This document shows positions 60,740 to 64,000 of a stretch of DNA of 64,000 bases, piece by piece (positions within the stretch are counted from its first letter, which is position 1; the number at the start of each line of letters is the position of its first letter). The DNA comes from Bimuria novae-zelandiae CBS 107.79 (lineage: Eukaryota; Ascomycota; Dothideomycetes; Pleosporales; Didymosphaeriaceae), in contig ML976718.1 of assembly GCA_010015655.1 (NCBI GenBank), positions 124,001-188,000 on the forward strand, given 5' to 3'. Both the position numbers and the translations under genes were made by a program. The notes under the pieces were generated by a model that did not search any database, had not been told where the DNA came from, and was given only the letters and a program-made list of their open reading frames with translations.

Positions 60740-61565
60740 TATGGCCTCAGTTTCCCTAAAATATCGACTGTTTTTAGCATTACCGACTTAGCCGCTGGCA
60801 AGGCATACAGACGCGTTGAGAACGCTACTGAAGGCGATTCTCTACAAGCCCTTCTCGCCGCTGCGCCTAATAGTAGAGGCCAGCGTACATGACGCAAACC
60901 AAAGGTACGCGATAGAACCTCGCTAAGCGCAGAGCTGAGGCATAATATTACAGTATATGGCACTTATCGCGTTCATGAAGCAGTCCAACACGGCTGCGCC
61001 GAAGCAGACATCACGCTCACAGAAAAGACTGTCCTGAACATTGCTAGGGAGCACCGCGACGAGCGGCACCTGTACGCAATAACTCGCGGAGTACGGCCCA
61101 AAAAACCGGCGCTCGACAGCAACGACGAGGACGAGCGATTAGAGCACTATGCCTGGCTCAAGGCTGAGTACAACTTACACTTTCCACACCTCATCTTTGT
61201 GTGCTATTACGACACCTCAAAGGCCCATTGGCGGCGGCAATATACGTGGCGGCTAGCAGAGAATCTCACGCCCAGTTGGGCGAGACAGTAACCTCTACGC
61301 AGCGCCTGCGACGCCGCCAAAATTCAACCTTATGACCTACGCTGCTACGTCAACAGACACCATCTGCGCCTACCAACGGCCTTGCCTTGTTTGGGCACAA
61401 GACGACGATGAGAGCCGCGAGGACCTTATACAACGCGTCGCCCACGTAAATAAGCAGGCCAAACAAGCTTCACAGGTCAAGCAGGCTCGGGCGACTGTCG
61501 CTGGCACGAACGAAGAGCGGCAACTACGCAAGGTTAACCTTCATATTACGCACAATAACTGTTAA
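60740..61565 (+). pseudogene. Transposase relic, tentatively Tc1/mariner-like, little mutated
   Basis: One frame from about 60740 to 61290 has only one internal stop (TGA at about 60890, likely CGA originally). It reads ISTVFSITDLAAGKAYRRVE, LSAELRHNITVYGTYRVHE, LTEKTVLNIAREHRDERHLY and IFVCYYDTSKAHWRRQYTWR. After a stop and frame change, 61332-61565 gives RPCLVWAQDDDESREDLIQR and NKQAKQASQVKQARATV. The layout (helix-turn-helix-like start, a block ending in YYDTS then WR, and a charged helical insert after PCLVW) parallels the Tc1-like transposase at 30230 (CVYTDETP, GPCYIYRHEKEDEKVAAE). The frame ends where the LTR at 61560 begins, so the C-terminal half is missing or displaced. Family call is an inference. 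Confidence 0.45.
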
Positions 61566-62050
61566 GCCCTAAGGGGTAGCTGGTCCCAAAGGTCTAAGGT
61601 TGGTTCTCGGGCAGGAGCGAAACGATAGGTAAGGGGTAGTAATAGTCTATATGTCACGGTTTGGAGTCTCCCTTTCCCCACTTGCAGTGGCGCCTCACCT
61701 GTGTTGAGATGCGACTACCCATCCTACACTAGCGCTGTTTACAGCCACTCATGTATACCTACTGTTCGTAGCTTCACCCAATACAACAACAAGTACAATT
61801 CTCAATTTCTTCCTTATGCGTATGGATCACTAGCTCTCACACTATACTTATTACTAGGGCGTTAGTATTAGAGGTGTAAGGCAATAGATTAACAAGAGAG
61901 CCTAAGTATAATCTAAATAATAAATTAATAAACATGTTAAATACGAGTATAAAGGGTTATACTTGACCTTCCTATATATACGACTAATCTTATAATATCC
62001 CATAGTTCTGTACTATCCTAAACGTAGTACATGTAGGATCTTATAGTATA
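61560..62050 (-). repeat. LTR of the element C family
   Basis: Begins TGTTAAGCCC at 61560 and matches the solo LTR at 16250 (CTAAGGTTGGTTCTCGGGCA; AATAAACATGTTAAATACGA) and the reverse complement of 13900-14111. The right end is uncertain: by homology it is near 62048, while a TG...CA end at 62102 is an alternative. No clear target duplication was found for either. Confidence 0.7.
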
Positions 62051-62297
62051 GTTACGTAATCCTAATGTCTTATAATCTTGGCGCGTGGGACATCGTGGGA
62101 CATTACATAATTCTTAGTGGGGTAATAGCGCCACCTTTCGTTATCCCCCGCATGGCCAACATCGCCCTGGCACGGGCCACATCTTATTAGCCAATTAGAT
62201 GCAAATACATTAAAACACTAAATGTTTGTCGTCATGTAGGCAATTTTTGTTTGCCAGCCAAAACACGCCTTTTTTAAAAGCTTTTATATATGTAACT

Positions 62298-64000
62298 ATG
62301 CCTAATTATATAGCGCTATTAAGCAACGATGCCGACTTCGTAAAATATATAAAGTATAGCCTAAAGGCAGGAGATTTGCCTAATTTACCTACTTAGTCGC
62401 CACCCTTATGGCAACTGCTTAAAATTAATAATCTACATACTTTTAGGCGCGCTCTCTTACCTAACTATATAAATTTTAACTCTCTTATTACTTTATTTAA
62501 CTTATTTTTTAATGCAGGCGTTGTTAATTAGATTGCATACTATATAAATTAGCATGCTAAAAAGCTTTAGGCTAACGCGCCCTTAACGCCTAACCGCTAT
62601 TAATAGAAACTTACCTCTCCAAGCGAGCTATATACGTACTTCGCTATCGTCATTTATATAGGCGTCCACTAAGAGCCTTTGCTTGTTAAATACTAGCAAA
62701 AGCTTTATAGGACAGCGCCTTGGCATAAGATCAATTACTATATATCGAAGGAGAGATAGCAGTAGCTTAATCGCTACTTATACTATATAGAGGTTAACTA
62801 GAGCTTCAAGTCTCCCTTTAGCCAAGTGTAGGATCTCTTAGAGACGCTCCGCGAGCGTAGCTTTAAGTACTAGGCGCTTAGCGTACACCTCTATATTAAT
62901 AAAGTAATTATAAGATTTATAGGCCGCGCAAGCGAGGTTATAATAATAAAAATAAAGCCTACGCCTAAAGGCTTTAAGATCTAGTGCTTAGCTAATAATA
63001 GAGTAATTCTAAACTAGTTATTTCATGCTAGAGGGCGAGGGCCTATTAACTTACTTAACTTACCTACTAACGCGCCAGCTTTTACTCCTATAAAGTTAGT
63101 TCTTATTACTCTTATACTCGCCGTAAACGCTACCAGCCAGCGCCTCTTTCCGCCAAATCTCCACATTATATAGGACGACAATCTCTTTAACACCATCCCT
63201 ATGCTTAAATACCTTAGATCTAAAGGCGTAGGCTGCGCTGGGACAGTTTACACGATAAAGACAATAATAGAGGAGATTTTTAAGGCGATAGTAGAGGTAG
63301 AATTATAGGTAAAGGCGCTAGCCGTTAGCACTCGCACGTAGGTAAAGCTCTTAAAGAAGCGCTTTAATAGCGACCTAATAAAACTTAAAACACACTATAC
63401 TCGCAAGCTAGAGTAGGGAGATACTTACTAGGCGCTCTCGCAGAGTCGGCAAGTGCTTCAGGCAGCTTAGAGAGACAACCAGGTTGTTCTTTTTACTAGT
63501 ACTGTCGCTAAGCGTAAGTACTTTGCCCTCAACACCATGCTAATGCTCCGCTGACGATAGTCGCCATAAGCAACTCAGGTTATTATAAAGCTCCGCTAAC
63601 GCTCTAAGATAGCTCTAAATAATAAGAAACTCTTCGAGAAAGCCTTTAGCAGCGAGCCTTTTAAGTTACTAAGTATTCTTTAGATAATAGATAACTATAA
63701 TTACTATAAGAGCGAGGTTAATTGCTTTAACTAAATAAAAAGCTACTACTCTATTTAGCAGGTCCGCCAGCGTACCTAGCGCCCGCTCTGGTACTTTCTG
63801 CTAGATCTAACGCTTAATAATTGCTACAGGCTCTCCTTGTACTCCTCTCGCGACTCCGCCAAACGCTCCGGCTACAAGAAGTTCCTATACAAGCTTATTA
63901 AACAGCTCTTTAAGCGAGGTGGCCGCCCTACTCGAGGCTCAAACAAGCGTGAGCGACCTGACGACGCACTTGCTAGCGGAGAGGGCAACTTTAGTAGCTC
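62298..64000 (+). pseudogene. piggyBac-like transposase, RIP-degraded, continues past the window
   Basis: From ATG at 62298 one frame can be followed to the window end with many stops. It contains the piggyBac-type (DDE_Tnp_1_7) core: ALSVHLYINKVIIRFIGRAS at about 62875-62935, then IKPTPKGFKI, CLANNRVILN and LFHARGRGP. Next come DDNLFNTIPMLKYLRSKGVG (about 63175-63235) and AGTVYTIKTII. The Asp and Glu expected before the RFxGR motif read Asn and Lys (single transitions). Near the end FLLDLTLNN, then SAKRSGYKKFLYKLIKQL, is typical of the C-terminal part of fungal piggyBac-like proteins. The upstream 200 bases (62100-62297) hold no clear terminal repeat. Confidence 0.8.

Overview
This is a nuclear window from a filamentous ascomycete, most likely a dothideomycete (the class is an inference). 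Four things point there. Genes carry 50-170 base introns with GT...AG ends. The gene set is typically fungal (PKC1 with HR1-C2-C1-kinase layout, Kin1, DNA ligase I, MIX23). The repeats are fungal (Ty3/gypsy chromoviruses, copia, Fot1-like, Tc1-like and piggyBac-like). The repeats are also made AT-rich by C-to-T and G-to-A changes, the signature of repeat-induced point mutation (RIP).

Layout. 1-14111 is a RIP-degraded Ty3/gypsy chromovirus (element C) whose 5' LTR lies almost wholly outside the window. A second chromovirus (element A, 3581-10495, minus strand, 5-base target duplication) and a solo LTR of a third family (489-974) are inserted in it. 13220-16926 is a nest: an inverted-repeat element inside the 3' LTR of C, then a second copy of that inverted-repeat element split by a Fot1-like transposon, which is itself split by a solo LTR. 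16930-18989 is a non-repetitive transition.

18990-47159 is a gene island of normal base composition. In order it holds an NAD-dependent epimerase (+), protein kinase C (+), a 5 kb gene-free stretch containing a decayed tandem array of about 88-base units, a Tc1-like element with a broken transposase, Kin1 kinase (+), the CCR4-NOT subunit Rcd1/Caf40 (+), ribosomal protein uL1/L10a (-), a two-exon MIX23/Cid2 gene (-), DNA ligase I (+) and an orphan coiled-coil protein (-).

48142-60600 is a third gypsy element (element B, + strand, target duplication CTCCG) interrupted by a copia element (52423-57624, minus). 60601-64000 holds a little-mutated transposase relic, an LTR of the element C family and a RIP-degraded piggyBac-like transposase that runs off the end.

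The island genes are housekeeping and signalling functions (cell-wall integrity signalling, polarity, mRNA decay, translation, mitochondrial import, replication) and do not form a pathway cluster. The main observations beyond annotation are: (1) all three gypsy elements carry a decayed antisense reading frame with a Cys cluster between pol and the 3' LTR; (2) mutation is consistently weaker at the outer ends of repeat copies than in their interiors; (3) the pkc1-kin1 spacer contains a regular 86-92 base array.
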